Positions 49,092-59,116 of a stretch of 64,000 nt of DNA are shown in pieces; the stretch's first letter is position 1, and every line of letters starts with the position of its first letter. The position numbers and the translations under genes were made by a program. The stretch covers positions 27,758 to 91,757 of the forward strand of contig JAFUEV010000015.1 in NCBI GenBank assembly GCA_017470245.1, given 5' to 3'. The notes beneath the pieces were generated by a model that was not told where the DNA came from, ran no database searches, and saw only the letters and a list, made by a program, of their open reading frames with translations. The stretch is from a bacterium. GTDB taxonomy: Bacteria; Cyanobacteriota; Vampirovibrionia; Gastranaerophilales; Gastranaerophilaceae.

Positions 49092-51714
49092 ATGATGCGC
49101 TGTTTATTAACTCAAACGGATTAATTATCAGACATATTTCACCTGTAGAAAGCGTTGTAAATCCACTAATATTTTTTATTCTCAATATCGGAGGTACCAA
49201 TTTTTTATGGAATACTTCTGAATCACCTACTAATCTATCAACTATAAATGCAGCCTGTTTATCCTGATTTTCAATTATAATTACCGTTAAATGTTCTTCT
49301 TGCGTATCTTCTTCGCCCAATATTGTACGTAATGAATATACAGGAATAGAATGCTCATCGTATATTATGCATTGTCTGCCATTTCTTAAAAATATTTCAT
49401 CTCTGTTTATTTGTTTAACAAATTTTACCGTATTTACAGGCATTGCATATTTATGTCCGTTAATTAAAATAATAAATGCTTTTATTGTGGACATTGATAA
49501 TGGAACTCTTATTGTTACTTTACATCCTTTATTTATAAAGGAATCTATTAAAATTTCACCGTTTAAATTATTTATTTTCGTTTTTACAACATCTAAACCA
49601 ATACCTCTGCCTGAAATTTCCGTAACGGTTTCTTCTGTGGAGAACCCCGGAAGAAATAATAATTTCATTAATTGTTCATTATTAGCATTGGAAAGTTCTT
49701 CTTCTGAAAGCAGACCTTTTTTTTGAGCTATCTCTTTAACTTTTTCAAGATTAATGCCATAACCATCATCTTCTACAGTAATTATTACATTATTTTCCGC
49801 TTGTTTAGCAGTCAATTTTACAATACCAACTTCATTTTTCCCGTTTAATTGTCTATTTTCAGGGGTTTCAATACCATGAGAAACAGCATTCCTTAATATA
49901 TGAATTAACGGCATTTTGATTTCTTCTATAATTTTTTTATCTACGGTAGTATCACTACCGGAAATTATAAAATCAACCTTTTTCTCATTTTCATGAGCTA
50001 TATCTCTTATCATTCGAGGGAAAGAATGAAATAATGTAGCTAACGGAAGCACTCTTATACCTTTTGCAATAGATTCTATTTCCATTGTTGTTTGATGCAG
50101 TTTATTATCATCTTCAGAAATAATATTGTACAAGTTTGAGAAATCATTGTTGATTTCGTTTATAATTTCTGCGTTATTAGTAAAGAAATCTTGCGTTCTT
50201 CTGAAGAACATACCTGAATTATCATCTGTATCAGTACTAAAAAATCCTTTTTTCTCCAAATATTTTAAATAATTTATAATTTTTTTACTTACACTATTCC
50301 ATTTTATTAATTTTTCATTAATCTTAGCAAGTTCAATAATATGTTCTCGTGTTTTGATACCGTTTATTAATAACTCTCCTGTCTGTGATATTAAATTATC
50401 TAACTTTACGGTATCTACACGTAATGTCTTTATTTCTTGCAAGTCTAAATTATTTAAGGTCTTTTTAAGCCCCGAAAATTTTTCCTGAGCAACTATATTA
50501 CCGTTGTCTCTAACTTCTACATTATTCATATTATTATTTTCGGGTACGCTAAACATATCCTCAATAACACTCAATCGTTGTAGAATAAAATTAGTTGTAT
50601 TATCACCTCGTTCTTTTAAAATCAGCCTTCTAACAAGGTTCAAACTCTGTAAAATTACGACATAAGAGTCATTATTAATCAATGTCCCTTGAACATTAAA
50701 TGAATTTAATATATTGATTACTTTATTTAAAATGACTATAACATATCCGTTATCTGCTTTCGATAATATTTTATTTAATATCTCTGATATTTTTTGAATA
50801 TATTCACTGTCGTATTTTATAGATGAAAGATTAGATAAAATGGTATCTAATGAATTAATACTTTCTTTCTCCTGTTCTGAAAGTTCAACTTCTTCCTGTT
50901 CCTTTTCTTGTTTTTGTTCTTCTTCATTCTTCATTTTTTTTATATTTTGTGATTGAAAAGAAAAACTGTTAAGCTGCAGTTCTTTTGAAGCAGAATATAC
51001 AAGTACTCTTATATCTTCAATTTTTTGTTTTATATAATTTAAACTGTTTTTGGCTTCTTTATTTTCGGTAATATATTTATATAAAGAGTCAATTTCCGCT
51101 TGAATATTTTCATTAGAAATTCCAATCAATAGTTCTGACAACTGTTTTAAATTATCTGATATTACTAAAAAGACTTCATCTATATCTTCATTAATATCAT
51201 CCTTATCCAGAACAAACATAAGTTCTAAAAGAATAGCTTTTATATCAACATTTTTATTTACTGTTATTTTCTTAGAATCAGGTGTGGGAGGATTCTCAAC
51301 CGGCACCATTTTTTGTGACATAACTACTACATTTAACTTATTTAAAAACTCATATATTTCAGGAGAATTATAATCTGTTTTGATTTCTATAGACTTATTA
51401 ACCAAATCTGTTAACAAATCACATGCCTGATATATAAGCTGAAAAATATCAGTATTAATAATAGAATTTTCCTTCTTCCAATAAGAAAGAATGTCTTCAA
51501 GTTTATGGGCAATATTTTGAATGCTATTAAATCCAAGCATTCTCGCAGCACCCTTTAGAGAATGTGATAATTGAAATAACTTCTTCAACGGAGCTTTATC
51601 ATAAGGATTTTTTTCCAATTCCATAAAGCCATCATTGAGTTCTTGGATTATTTCTTCGCTCTCTGCTTTAAATATATTTAATATGTCATTAAGTTCATCA
51701 GGGTTGTATTGCAT
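49090..51714 (-). CDS. cheA: Chemotaxis-type histidine kinase CheA
   Basis: 874 residues. An Hpt domain carries the phospho-acceptor H51 in LSHSLKGAARML. Residues about 130-400 are long, helical and divergent. The dimerisation helix pair (KTLRVDTVKLDNLISQTGEL) and the ATPase domain follow (HILRNAVSHGIETPENR, VEDDGYGINLEKV, GRGIGLDVVKTKI). A CheW-like domain ends the protein. No receiver domain is attached. It sits 11 bases after an MCP gene and opposite a tandem-CheW gene, forming a compact array set. No CheY, CheB or CheR is in the window. Given pilMN/pilO nearby, it may steer pilus motility. Confidence 0.93.
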   Translation of the reverse strand: MQYNPDELNDILNIFKAESEEIIQELNDGFMELEKNPYDKAPLKKLFQLSHSLKGAARMLGFNSIQNIAHKLEDILSYWKKENSIINTDIFQLIYQACDLLTDLVNKSIEIKTDYNSPEIYEFLNKLNVVVMSQKMVPVENPPTPDSKKITVNKNVDIKAILLELMFVLDKDDINEDIDEVFLVISDNLKQLSELLIGISNENIQAEIDSLYKYITENKEAKNSLNYIKQKIEDIRVLVYSASKELQLNSFSFQSQNIKKMKNEEEQKQEKEQEEVELSEQEKESINSLDTILSNLSSIKYDSEYIQKISEILNKILSKADNGYVIVILNKVINILNSFNVQGTLINNDSYVVILQSLNLVRRLILKERGDNTTNFILQRLSVIEDMFSVPENNNMNNVEVRDNGNIVAQEKFSGLKKTLNNLDLQEIKTLRVDTVKLDNLISQTGELLINGIKTREHIIELAKINEKLIKWNSVSKKIINYLKYLEKKGFFSTDTDDNSGMFFRRTQDFFTNNAEIINEINNDFSNLYNIISEDDNKLHQTTMEIESIAKGIRVLPLATLFHSFPRMIRDIAHENEKKVDFIISGSDTTVDKKIIEEIKMPLIHILRNAVSHGIETPENRQLNGKNEVGIVKLTAKQAENNVIITVEDDGYGINLEKVKEIAQKKGLLSEEELSNANNEQLMKLLFLPGFSTEETVTEISGRGIGLDVVKTKINNLNGEILIDSFINKGCKVTIRVPLSMSTIKAFIILINGHKYAMPVNTVKFVKQINRDEIFLRNGRQCIIYDEHSIPVYSLRTILGEEDTQEEHLTVIIIENQDKQAAFIVDRLVGDSEVFHKKLVPPILRIKNISGFTTLSTGEICLIINPFELINSAS

Positions 51715-51725
51715 GTTTTTTCCCG

Positions 51726-52763
51726 TTAATTTGCAATATTATCTTTGATATTAGTTGAAATTTCAGAGAATGCTCTAATGTTTTCAATATTTTCTTCAAG
51801 TGTATTAATTGTTTCAGAAATACTCTTTTGCATATTTTCTATTACTTCCAAAACATCATTAGTGATTGTTTGCTGTTCAACAGATGAACTTAAAACATCA
51901 TTCAAATCAGTTCCCAAATCTTTGATTTTATTTACAAGAACGGCAATATTATCACTGATATTAGATGCGTATTTAACACCATTTTCAATTTCTTTAGTAC
52001 CATCCTCCGTCGCCATAATCGTAGAAGATGTGGTTTGTTCAATTTCCGAAACAAGAGTTGTAATTTTATTTGTTGCTTGCTTTGATTCATCAGCAAGTTT
52101 TCTGATTTCACCGGCAACTACAGCAAAACCTTTACCGTATTCTCCTGCACGAGCTGCTTCAACTGCAGCATTTAAAGCAAGCATGTTTGTTTGTTCAGAA
52201 ATATTTTCAACAATATTAACCGTTGAACCGATTTGTTTAATATAATCAGTCAATTCGATAATAAGTTCAGCTATTATTTGAACTTTATGTTTTAAATTTT
52301 GCATTGTAGCAATATTATCATTTAACGATTTAGCTTCTCTTCCAGACGAATCATAAGTTTCTTGAATTTTTAAAGTTAATCCTTGTGTTTTTTCTTTCGT
52401 CTTTATTGCACTATTTTTAAATGATTTTGTTGTTTGTAAAACTTTATCCAACATTTCTGTATATTTGTGAGTTAATTGTCTTTGTTTTTCACTTAATTGT
52501 AATACTTTTACGGATACTTTTTGAAATTCTTTTAATTCGTTATCTATTAACTTATCAATTGATTTCATTAATTCATTTTTTGATAATTGATATATAATAA
52601 AATATATTGCTAATAATCCGATAGTAGCACATACCTGTGTCCTTATATCTGTAACATACACAACAATTGCACATATTAAAGCTGCTACAATTAATAATAT
52701 AGCAGTATCCATTATATTTTTATTGGTTAATTTTTTAATAATACTTATATCTCTTCCGGGCAT
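51726..52763 (-). CDS. Methyl-accepting chemotaxis-like protein without a periplasmic sensor
   Basis: 345 residues. Two membrane helices (about 18-58) are separated by only about four residues (TDIRT), so there is no external ligand domain. The cytoplasmic part has a coiled coil and the conserved signalling tip [20 protein letters not shown], then [20 protein letters not shown]. The receptor must sense membrane or cytoplasmic state, or a partner protein. AAGGAG precedes the ATG. It is the first gene of the leftward MCP-cheA operon, divergent from the tandem CheW gene. Confidence 0.92.
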   Translation of the reverse strand: MPGRDISIIKKLTNKNIMDTAILLIVAALICAIVVYVTDIRTQVCATIGLLAIYFIIYQLSKNELMKSIDKLIDNELKEFQKVSVKVLQLSEKQRQLTHKYTEMLDKVLQTTKSFKNSAIKTKEKTQGLTLKIQETYDSSGREAKSLNDNIATMQNLKHKVQIIAELIIELTDYIKQIGSTVNIVENISEQTNMLALNAAVEAARAGEYGKGFAVVAGEIRKLADESKQATNKITTLVSEIEQTTSSTIMATEDGTKEIENGVKYASNISDNIAVLVNKIKDLGTDLNDVLSSSVEQQTITNDVLEVIENMQKSISETINTLEENIENIRAFSEISTNIKDNIAN

Positions 52764-52856
52764 ATCTTTCTCCTTTTAATGAAATAATTATAGTCCATTT
52801 TTTGGATTTTATAATCATTAATATATAGTATAATTATTATAAAGGTTTAATAAAAA

Positions 52857-53891
52857 ATGAACAACAACTATAAAATTCAAATAACACATGAACTTAATTC
52901 TTCCAATACTTATTACATAGTATTTTTCTTACAAGGAAAAAAATATGCAATAAATATAAAAAATGTTCTTGAAATTATAAATATACCGGAAATAGAAATG
53001 CCGGAGCAAACACCAAAAGGCATTATCGGTATGTTTAATTATAACGGTACTATGTTAAAAGTTATAGATTTATGTCCTTTATTAGGATTTGACTCCGGTT
53101 CATTTTCTATTAGCAACCAAGTTATTATTGCTATTTCAAACGATAATTGCTTTGCCATTCATACGGAACGAATAGAAAATGTTAAACAATTTGAAAGCGA
53201 GAACATTCAAACAATTCCTTATAATTCTGATGAATCAATATTAAACGAGGTATATAATTCAGAAAATGATATTATAAATATTATCAATATCAAAAAGCTT
53301 GAAAGAAATATTTCTGCCACAAAAGAAACTAATACTATTAATTATGCTCAATTATTCCCTTCTGATGAGAAATCAAAACAAATATTAAAATTGAGAGCAA
53401 ATGAACATAAAGTTTCACAAGACACATTTTCTTTTCCTATAAATACGAATACAATTAACCAATATATTCTTTTTACGCTCAATAATCAAAATTACTATTT
53501 AGATTTGAAGTATGTAAAAGAATTTATTTCAATGAAAAGATTAAACATTACAAAACTTCCATATACTCAAAACTTCATAAAAGGAATAATTAACGTCAGA
53601 GGTGAATTTCTTATTGTAGTTGATTTGAAAAAATTTTTAAATGAAAATACCGGTACTGATGAGAAAGAAGGTAAAAAACTAATTATTGCAGAAGGGAAAA
53701 ATTTTAATATAGCCCTACTTGTTGATGATATTAAATACATAAAAAATTTAAAAAATATTTCAAGAACTTCTATAAGTACGGAAAATTCAGGCTATATATA
53801 TGCAGAAATAATGGAAGATAATGTTTTATACAGTATTCTAAACTTTGAAAAAATAATAAATGATGAAAAAATGTATGTAAACGTAAATTAA
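52857..53891 (+). CDS. Tandem CheW-domain scaffold protein
   Basis: 344 residues with two CheW folds. Domain 1 is at about 15-155 (YYIVFFLQGKKYAINIKNVL, then KGIIGMFNYNGTMLKVIDL) and domain 2 at about 205-335 (QYILFTLNNQNYYLDLKYVK, then KGIINVRGEFLIVVDLKKFL). Such double CheW proteins link kinase and receptors in arrays and could bridge them in place of single CheW. A TATAAT box lies at 52829-52834, about 23 bases before the ATG. It is divergent from the MCP gene, sharing a 93-base control region. Confidence 0.87.
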   Translation: MNNNYKIQITHELNSSNTYYIVFFLQGKKYAINIKNVLEIINIPEIEMPEQTPKGIIGMFNYNGTMLKVIDLCPLLGFDSGSFSISNQVIIAISNDNCFAIHTERIENVKQFESENIQTIPYNSDESILNEVYNSENDIINIINIKKLERNISATKETNTINYAQLFPSDEKSKQILKLRANEHKVSQDTFSFPINTNTINQYILFTLNNQNYYLDLKYVKEFISMKRLNITKLPYTQNFIKGIINVRGEFLIVVDLKKFLNENTGTDEKEGKKLIIAEGKNFNIALLVDDIKYIKNLKNISRTSISTENSGYIYAEIMEDNVLYSILNFEKIINDEKMYVNVN

Positions 53892-53969
53892 AATAAATTT
53901 TCTGCCTAAACTTTATATTATTGATATAATACATATAAATATAATCTGATTCAAAGAAAAAGGATTTAT

Positions 53970-54380
53970 ATGCAAGATAGTGTATCAACCGAGAAAATTT
54001 GGTTAAACCCTTATATTATAGCTATTTTAGGAATTATAATATTATATTCTACAAACTTTGCACCTATAGCATTTATTTTGACAGGTTTTATTTATGGCTT
54101 TTTATCTAAAAAAGTAATTAATATAAAAAACTTAGCTAAATATACAATTGTTTTTTCCGTTCTACAATTAATTATAAATTTCATAATTACAATGTGTTTA
54201 GAAAAAAGCTATTTTTTCTTTGCACCCGAAATTTATTTAAAACAATATTTATGTCATTTTGCATTATCATTGATTCTTGGAAGCTTGATTTTTGTTATTA
54301 CTAATTTAATTGTATACGGAATATTTAAAATTATAGAAAAAATAAAAAACAAAAAGTTAAATTCATATAAAGAGGAGTAA
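53970..54380 (+). CDS. Small multi-pass membrane protein of unknown function
   Basis: 136 residues with probably four membrane helices (IIAILGIIILYSTNFAPIAF; IAFILTGFIYGFLS; IVFSVLQLIINFIITMC; FALSLILGSLIFVITNLIVY) and a lysine-rich tail. AAAGGA lies seven bases before the ATG. The next gene begins five bases later. No domain was recognised. Confidence 0.7.
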   Translation: MQDSVSTEKIWLNPYIIAILGIIILYSTNFAPIAFILTGFIYGFLSKKVINIKNLAKYTIVFSVLQLIINFIITMCLEKSYFFFAPEIYLKQYLCHFALSLILGSLIFVITNLIVYGIFKIIEKIKNKKLNSYKEE

Positions 54381-54385
54381 AAAAA

Positions 54386-55093
54386 ATGAAAAAGACTTTA
54401 TTAACATTAATATTAATCGGTATGCCAATTGCAGCAAATGCTTTTTATTTGGATTCCAGTGATTTAAATCCTATTCTGAATATAGGTAACAATGCTGCAC
54501 AAAAAGAAAATTCAGTTACAATCCCATCTATAGATTTAAGTTCAAAAAAAGTGCAACAACCTGTTGCAACAAATGCATTGTCAACAATTGCACAATTAAA
54601 TAATAAAATGAATGAAACAGATGCATCAGTTCAAAATTCGTTCTTAAACATAGTATCATTGTTATCTTCTCCAAAAGAATCACAAACAATGCAATCAAAA
54701 CTTTCATCATTATTATCTGACACTACAACAACACAAGCTTCTAAAAGCACGGCTCTTTCACAATTAATGACAGCTTATGCATCAGATTTAGTTAAAAATA
54801 AAAGTACATTATCATCTAAAATTATGAGCATGCCGGCAAATGAAAAATCAAATCTTACAAAAGCTTTAATCGGATTAACACAAGGTCAAGCTGATTATCT
54901 TTCACTTGCAGGTGAATATGCAAAAGCTGCAGCAGGTGTTACCAAAACATCTCAAAATATTTCAGACGTAGCAAATAACTTAAGAACTATTCAAGAAAAT
55001 GCAAATACACTAAAAACAAATGCTCAAGCAGTACAAAACTTTATTACACAAGTATCAAGCATTGCTAAAGCAGGCGGTATTAACATCAATTAA
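54386..55093 (+). CDS. Exported Ser/Thr/Asn-rich helical protein of unknown function
   Basis: 235 residues with a signal peptide (MKKTLLTLILIGMPIAANAF). The mature protein is low in aromatic and basic residues and rich in Ser, Thr, Gln and Asn, with predicted long helices (LNNKMNETDASVQNSFLNIV, then QNISDVANNLRTIQENANTL). The composition resembles surface or secreted helical-bundle proteins. AGAGGAG stands before the ATG, and it follows the membrane protein gene directly. The large membrane protein at 55108 starts 14 bases later, so the three may form one transcript. Function unknown. Confidence 0.7.
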   Translation: MKKTLLTLILIGMPIAANAFYLDSSDLNPILNIGNNAAQKENSVTIPSIDLSSKKVQQPVATNALSTIAQLNNKMNETDASVQNSFLNIVSLLSSPKESQTMQSKLSSLLSDTTTTQASKSTALSQLMTAYASDLVKNKSTLSSKIMSMPANEKSNLTKALIGLTQGQADYLSLAGEYAKAAAGVTKTSQNISDVANNLRTIQENANTLKTNAQAVQNFITQVSSIAKAGGININ

Positions 55094-55107
55094 TTTGTAG
55101 AGGATAA

Positions 55108-56877
55108 ATGATTAATAAATATAAAGGAGTCTTGGTATATTTTGAATTAGTACTATTGTACTCCTTTATATTTATATTGATATTCGGTTATAATAATTTT
55201 GATATTCATTATACTGATTGGTGTTTAGTCGAATACAAACATACAAATCCATTGGATATCAATGAAAATTACTTAAATTTCTTTGCTTTTTTGAATGATT
55301 CAGCACCTATTCCATATTGTGACAGCATTTTATATCCTTTCAAATGCAGCCTTTTTTATATTGATTACATTCCTATTATTGCAATATTAATAAAAATTTT
55401 TCACAAATATATAATACATTCTTCGGAATTAATAAATATACAATATGCGTGGTGGTTTGGTGTATTTAGTTTTATATTGCAAGGATTAGTATCATATAAA
55501 ATAATAAAAAAGATTACAAATACAAATATTTTAAATGCTACTCTATGCAGTATATTTTTTATCATTGCTCCGCCGTTATTGTTAAGATTTCCGTTTCATT
55601 TTGCATTATCAGCTCAATTTATAATTTTAATTTCTTTTTTCCCGTTTATCTATACATTTAGTAAAAAGCAATTACTAATGTTTTATTTTGGAATAAGTAT
55701 TTTATGCTGCGGTATTACACCTGTATTTGTACCTTTTATATGTATAAATTTCTTTGCATATATAATATACAAATTAATAAAAAAACAAGAAATCATTTTT
55801 AATTTGGCATTAATACCTGTGTTTTTAATCGGAATATACTTATCTTTATTATGTTATGGAGCATTTAATACGGATTTATACTTTAACGGATATGGTTGGG
55901 GACATTTTAGCGCTAATTTAAATACTTTTTTTAATCCTGTTAATATATATGAATTATTCAGTTCAAAATTATTTCCGTTTTTAAACAAACTCAAATTATA
56001 CTCTTTTCAACAGAATGAAGGTTTTGCATATTTAGGCGGAGGTATAATAGTCTTATTATTATTGAGTTTTATTATATTAATAAAAAATATAAAAAGTATC
56101 ATTCCTTTTATCAAAAAATATAAAGTTGAAATCCTAATCTTTTTAATTGTTTATTGTACTATTCTGTTTCTGGCAGTATCTACAACAATAACATTGGGAG
56201 ATAAAAAAGTCATTGAATTTAACCTTCCGCAAAAAATTGTAAAAATAGCATCTGTTTTTCGTTCATCAGGAAGATATATTTGGGAAAATTTTTACCTCGT
56301 TTATTTATTAATATTTATATTCTTAATAAAAAATATCAGTAATAAGAAAGTAACATTTATATTAAGTCTATGTCTTATATTGCAAATATATGATTTGTTT
56401 CCGGCTTTTTCCGTTTTGCATAATGAATATACGAAAAAAACCACCTACAAAAATGAATTAAATACAAATGAAAACTGGAATAAAGTGACAAAAGACAGAA
56501 AAAATATCATAATGTTTGATTATTTCCCTTTTTTTAATCTTGATATAAATGAATGGGCAATAAGAAATCATTATAATTCTAATAATCTGCAAGTAAGCAG
56601 AGATTTAGACTATAATAAGTTTTATAATTTTTTATTTGAAAGATATAATAACCCCAAAGAAGAAGATATATACGTATTTTATCCAGAGGATATAGAATAT
56701 ATAAATACAGAAACAAAATTACAAAATTGCTATTCCGTAACAAATAAATATATTGCATGTACACAACAACCGATTGAAGGATTAATCGGATTACAAGCAG
56801 AAATATCCACGAATAAAGATGAAACTCATAATTATAGAAACTATAAATATTTGATGGAAGAAAGTAAATTGCGTTAA
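55108..56877 (+). CDS. Polytopic membrane protein, GT-C glycosyltransferase-like (paralogue A)
   Basis: 589 residues with about 10-12 membrane helices in the first 440 and a soluble C-terminal domain. The first loop holds NNFDIHYTDWCLVEYKHTNP, with acidic residues between helices 1 and 2 as in GT-C enzymes. The arrangement reminds me of DUF6311-type proteins, which are thought to move sugars from lipid carriers. That assignment is tentative. It is similar to the convergent gene at 56883-58655, whose stop is five bases away. Confidence 0.62.
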   Translation: MINKYKGVLVYFELVLLYSFIFILIFGYNNFDIHYTDWCLVEYKHTNPLDINENYLNFFAFLNDSAPIPYCDSILYPFKCSLFYIDYIPIIAILIKIFHKYIIHSSELINIQYAWWFGVFSFILQGLVSYKIIKKITNTNILNATLCSIFFIIAPPLLLRFPFHFALSAQFIILISFFPFIYTFSKKQLLMFYFGISILCCGITPVFVPFICINFFAYIIYKLIKKQEIIFNLALIPVFLIGIYLSLLCYGAFNTDLYFNGYGWGHFSANLNTFFNPVNIYELFSSKLFPFLNKLKLYSFQQNEGFAYLGGGIIVLLLLSFIILIKNIKSIIPFIKKYKVEILIFLIVYCTILFLAVSTTITLGDKKVIEFNLPQKIVKIASVFRSSGRYIWENFYLVYLLIFIFLIKNISNKKVTFILSLCLILQIYDLFPAFSVLHNEYTKKTTYKNELNTNENWNKVTKDRKNIIMFDYFPFFNLDINEWAIRNHYNSNNLQVSRDLDYNKFYNFLFERYNNPKEEDIYVFYPEDIEYINTETKLQNCYSVTNKYIACTQQPIEGLIGLQAEISTNKDETHNYRNYKYLMEESKLR

Positions 56878-56882
56878 ATTGT

Positions 56883-58655
56883 TTATTTTATACAAATTCC
56901 TTTTTCATCATTAATATAAAAACAGTTATTTATATTCAACGGATGATATTTAAGATATTCTTCCGAAAACAAATATATGTAATCACCATTCATTCCTTTT
57001 AAATTTGTATCTAAAAAATAACCGTTATATCTGGGATGTCTACTGCGAATTAAACTGTTCATTTTTATATTATTATATATGGCATAATAATAGAAATCAT
57101 TATAAATACTGTCATTTTGCATAGCTTTTAAATATATATTATTGGTTTCTATCAATTCTTCCTTTGAAATAACTTTTTTAAATTTACTTTGACTTATATA
57201 TTTGAAATATTCATCATAATACATAGCATTATCTATATTCGGAGTTATTAATGCTTGTTTATTTTGTATAAAGTCTTTCCATTGTTCATTATTGTTCAAC
57301 GGATTTTCATATACTTTTTTTGTTTGATATTCATTATGAAAAAAGAATAAAGTTGAATGTAAATCAAATAATTGAAGGAAAAGAGCAACTAATAATATAA
57401 TGGTTGCTTTTCTAGCCGAAAAGTTTTTCAAAACAAAAAACATAACTAAAAAATAAACTATATAAAAATTATTCCATATAAAACGTCCCGGAGTTCTAAA
57501 TATACTTAATAATTTTTCTATTTCTACGGGGATTTGTATGCTGAATAACAATCTGTTTGAGCAAGTCACATTTAATGAAAGAGACCACAAGAATGTTATT
57601 AAAAGAATAATACTTATAATAATAAATTCCGTTTTATGTTCTTTTATATATATAAATATAGCTTTAGGTTTATATTTAATAAGTAAAACAAATAAAGAGA
57701 ATATAAATAAAACAATAAAACCGCCGCCTAAGTATGCAAATCCTTCACACTGTCCCCATGAGTATAACAACAAATTATTTAAATACGGAAATAGTGAAGA
57801 TTGAAATGTATTAAAGACAATAGCAGGATTTATAAAAGTATTTAAATTAGCGGAATATTGCCTAAATCCCGGGCTATACGGACAAATATCTTCTAAAAAT
57901 CCACCCGTTATTTTCAAGGTAAGTATTATCCCCAAAATAAAAGCTAATAATATATAAATATTAGTTTTAATATTTTTTTCTTTTATAAATTTTAAAATTA
58001 ATAATCCAACAAGATTAATAAATATAATAGGAACAAAAGTACTTGCAATACCGCTTGAAATCAACCCTAAAAGAAAATAAAAAAGAATATTTTTTTTATT
58101 GCTCCAATTAAAAAAGAACGGTAAGAATGACAATAAAATAAGAAAATGAGAAGTTAAAGTAAAATTAGACGGAAATCTATATAGTAATGGTGGTGCCGTT
58201 ATAAAAAAAATACTGCATAATGTTGCATTCAAATTATTGGTATTAGCAAACTTTTTTATTATTTCAAATGACAATATACCTTGCAATATAAAAGCAAACA
58301 GTCCGTACCACCATACATATTGCAAATTAATTACACCACTATAGTGCAGAATATTTTTATAAAAGAATTTTAAAGGTATCATTATTATCGGAACATAGTC
58401 AATACTTAAAACACTTGTAATAAAAGGATATGCATTATTATCCAAATACGGTAAAGGCATATCATTGTTCATAAAGGCTAAAAAATTCAAATAATTTATG
58501 CTTATATCACCATAATCAGTACGATTATGCGGAACCATCAACCAATCGGTATAATTTACATCAAAATTGGCATAACCGAATATTAATATGAATATTAATG
58601 AATAAAAGATTATTAATAATATATAAAACAATGTGTTTTTATATTGAATATTCAT
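56883..58655 (-). CDS. Polytopic membrane protein, GT-C glycosyltransferase-like (paralogue B)
   Basis: 590 residues, colinear with paralogue A: the opening GYANFDVNYTDWLMVPHNRT, then INLQYVWWYGLFAFILQGIL, NATLCSIFFITAPPLLYRFP, GFAYLGGGFIVL and SIFRTPGRFIWNNFYIVYFL. The C-terminal soluble parts differ most. The pair stands tail to tail, so it arose by inverted duplication or independent insertion. Probably an envelope polysaccharide or lipid-linked sugar enzyme; substrate unknown. Confidence 0.62.
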   Translation of the reverse strand: MNIQYKNTLFYILLIIFYSLIFILIFGYANFDVNYTDWLMVPHNRTDYGDISINYLNFLAFMNNDMPLPYLDNNAYPFITSVLSIDYVPIIMIPLKFFYKNILHYSGVINLQYVWWYGLFAFILQGILSFEIIKKFANTNNLNATLCSIFFITAPPLLYRFPSNFTLTSHFLILLSFLPFFFNWSNKKNILFYFLLGLISSGIASTFVPIIFINLVGLLILKFIKEKNIKTNIYILLAFILGIILTLKITGGFLEDICPYSPGFRQYSANLNTFINPAIVFNTFQSSLFPYLNNLLLYSWGQCEGFAYLGGGFIVLFIFSLFVLLIKYKPKAIFIYIKEHKTEFIIISIILLITFLWSLSLNVTCSNRLLFSIQIPVEIEKLLSIFRTPGRFIWNNFYIVYFLVMFFVLKNFSARKATIILLVALFLQLFDLHSTLFFFHNEYQTKKVYENPLNNNEQWKDFIQNKQALITPNIDNAMYYDEYFKYISQSKFKKVISKEELIETNNIYLKAMQNDSIYNDFYYYAIYNNIKMNSLIRSRHPRYNGYFLDTNLKGMNGDYIYLFSEEYLKYHPLNINNCFYINDEKGICIK

Positions 58656-58791
58656 AGGTAATATTATATTATAAAAAGCTATTATTTGTACATTTTCATC
58701 TGTTACATAAAAATTTTTTCATATTTATATTTGAGTTAAAAAATGTAAAATATTGTATTGTATAGAAGTATAAAAGAATAAGGAAATAGAA

Positions 58792-58987
58792 ATGAATTTA
58801 ACAATAATATTTTCAGTTGTAATTTCTATAATATTGTACTTTAATTATGCAAATGTTATCAAATGCAAAATACTGCACTAAAAGCTCTTTCTGGTGTAGA
58901 TGTTCAACTGAGAAAACGTTACGATTTAATTCCCAATGTTCTATGGAACATGAAAACGAAATTTTTTCAAAAATAACAAAATTATAA
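58792..58987 (+). pseudogene. lemA: Degraded lemA gene
   Basis: Three pieces of the LemA family lie in order but in different frames. The membrane anchor MNLTIIFSVVISIILYFNYA starts at ATG 58792 (with AAGGA upstream). ALKALSGVDVQLRKRYDLIP is read from 58863. MEHENEIFSKITKL is read from 58943 and ends in TAA at 58987. Intact LemA has these joined as IDVQLKRRYDLIPNLV followed by a longer helical body, so this copy has lost internal bases and most of the C-terminus. It is clearly non-functional. This and the flanks fill the 461-base gap 58656-59116, with a terminator after it. Confidence 0.8.
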
Positions 58988-59020
58988 AAAACTCAATCCT
59001 AATATCTGAATTGAGTTTTT
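58987..59020 (+). terminator. Terminator after the lemA remnant
   Basis: AAAAACTCAAT (58987-58997) pairs with ATTGAGTTTTT (59010-59020), 12-base loop, then T-run. It has outlived the gene it presumably served. Confidence 0.85.
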
Positions 59021-59116
59021 TTATTCAAATTAAATTTTGTAAAAATTTTTTTACATAAAGGAAAATTCAAAATAATAAAAAGTTTTATTTTATATATACA
59101 CAGGGGAACGAGAGCA

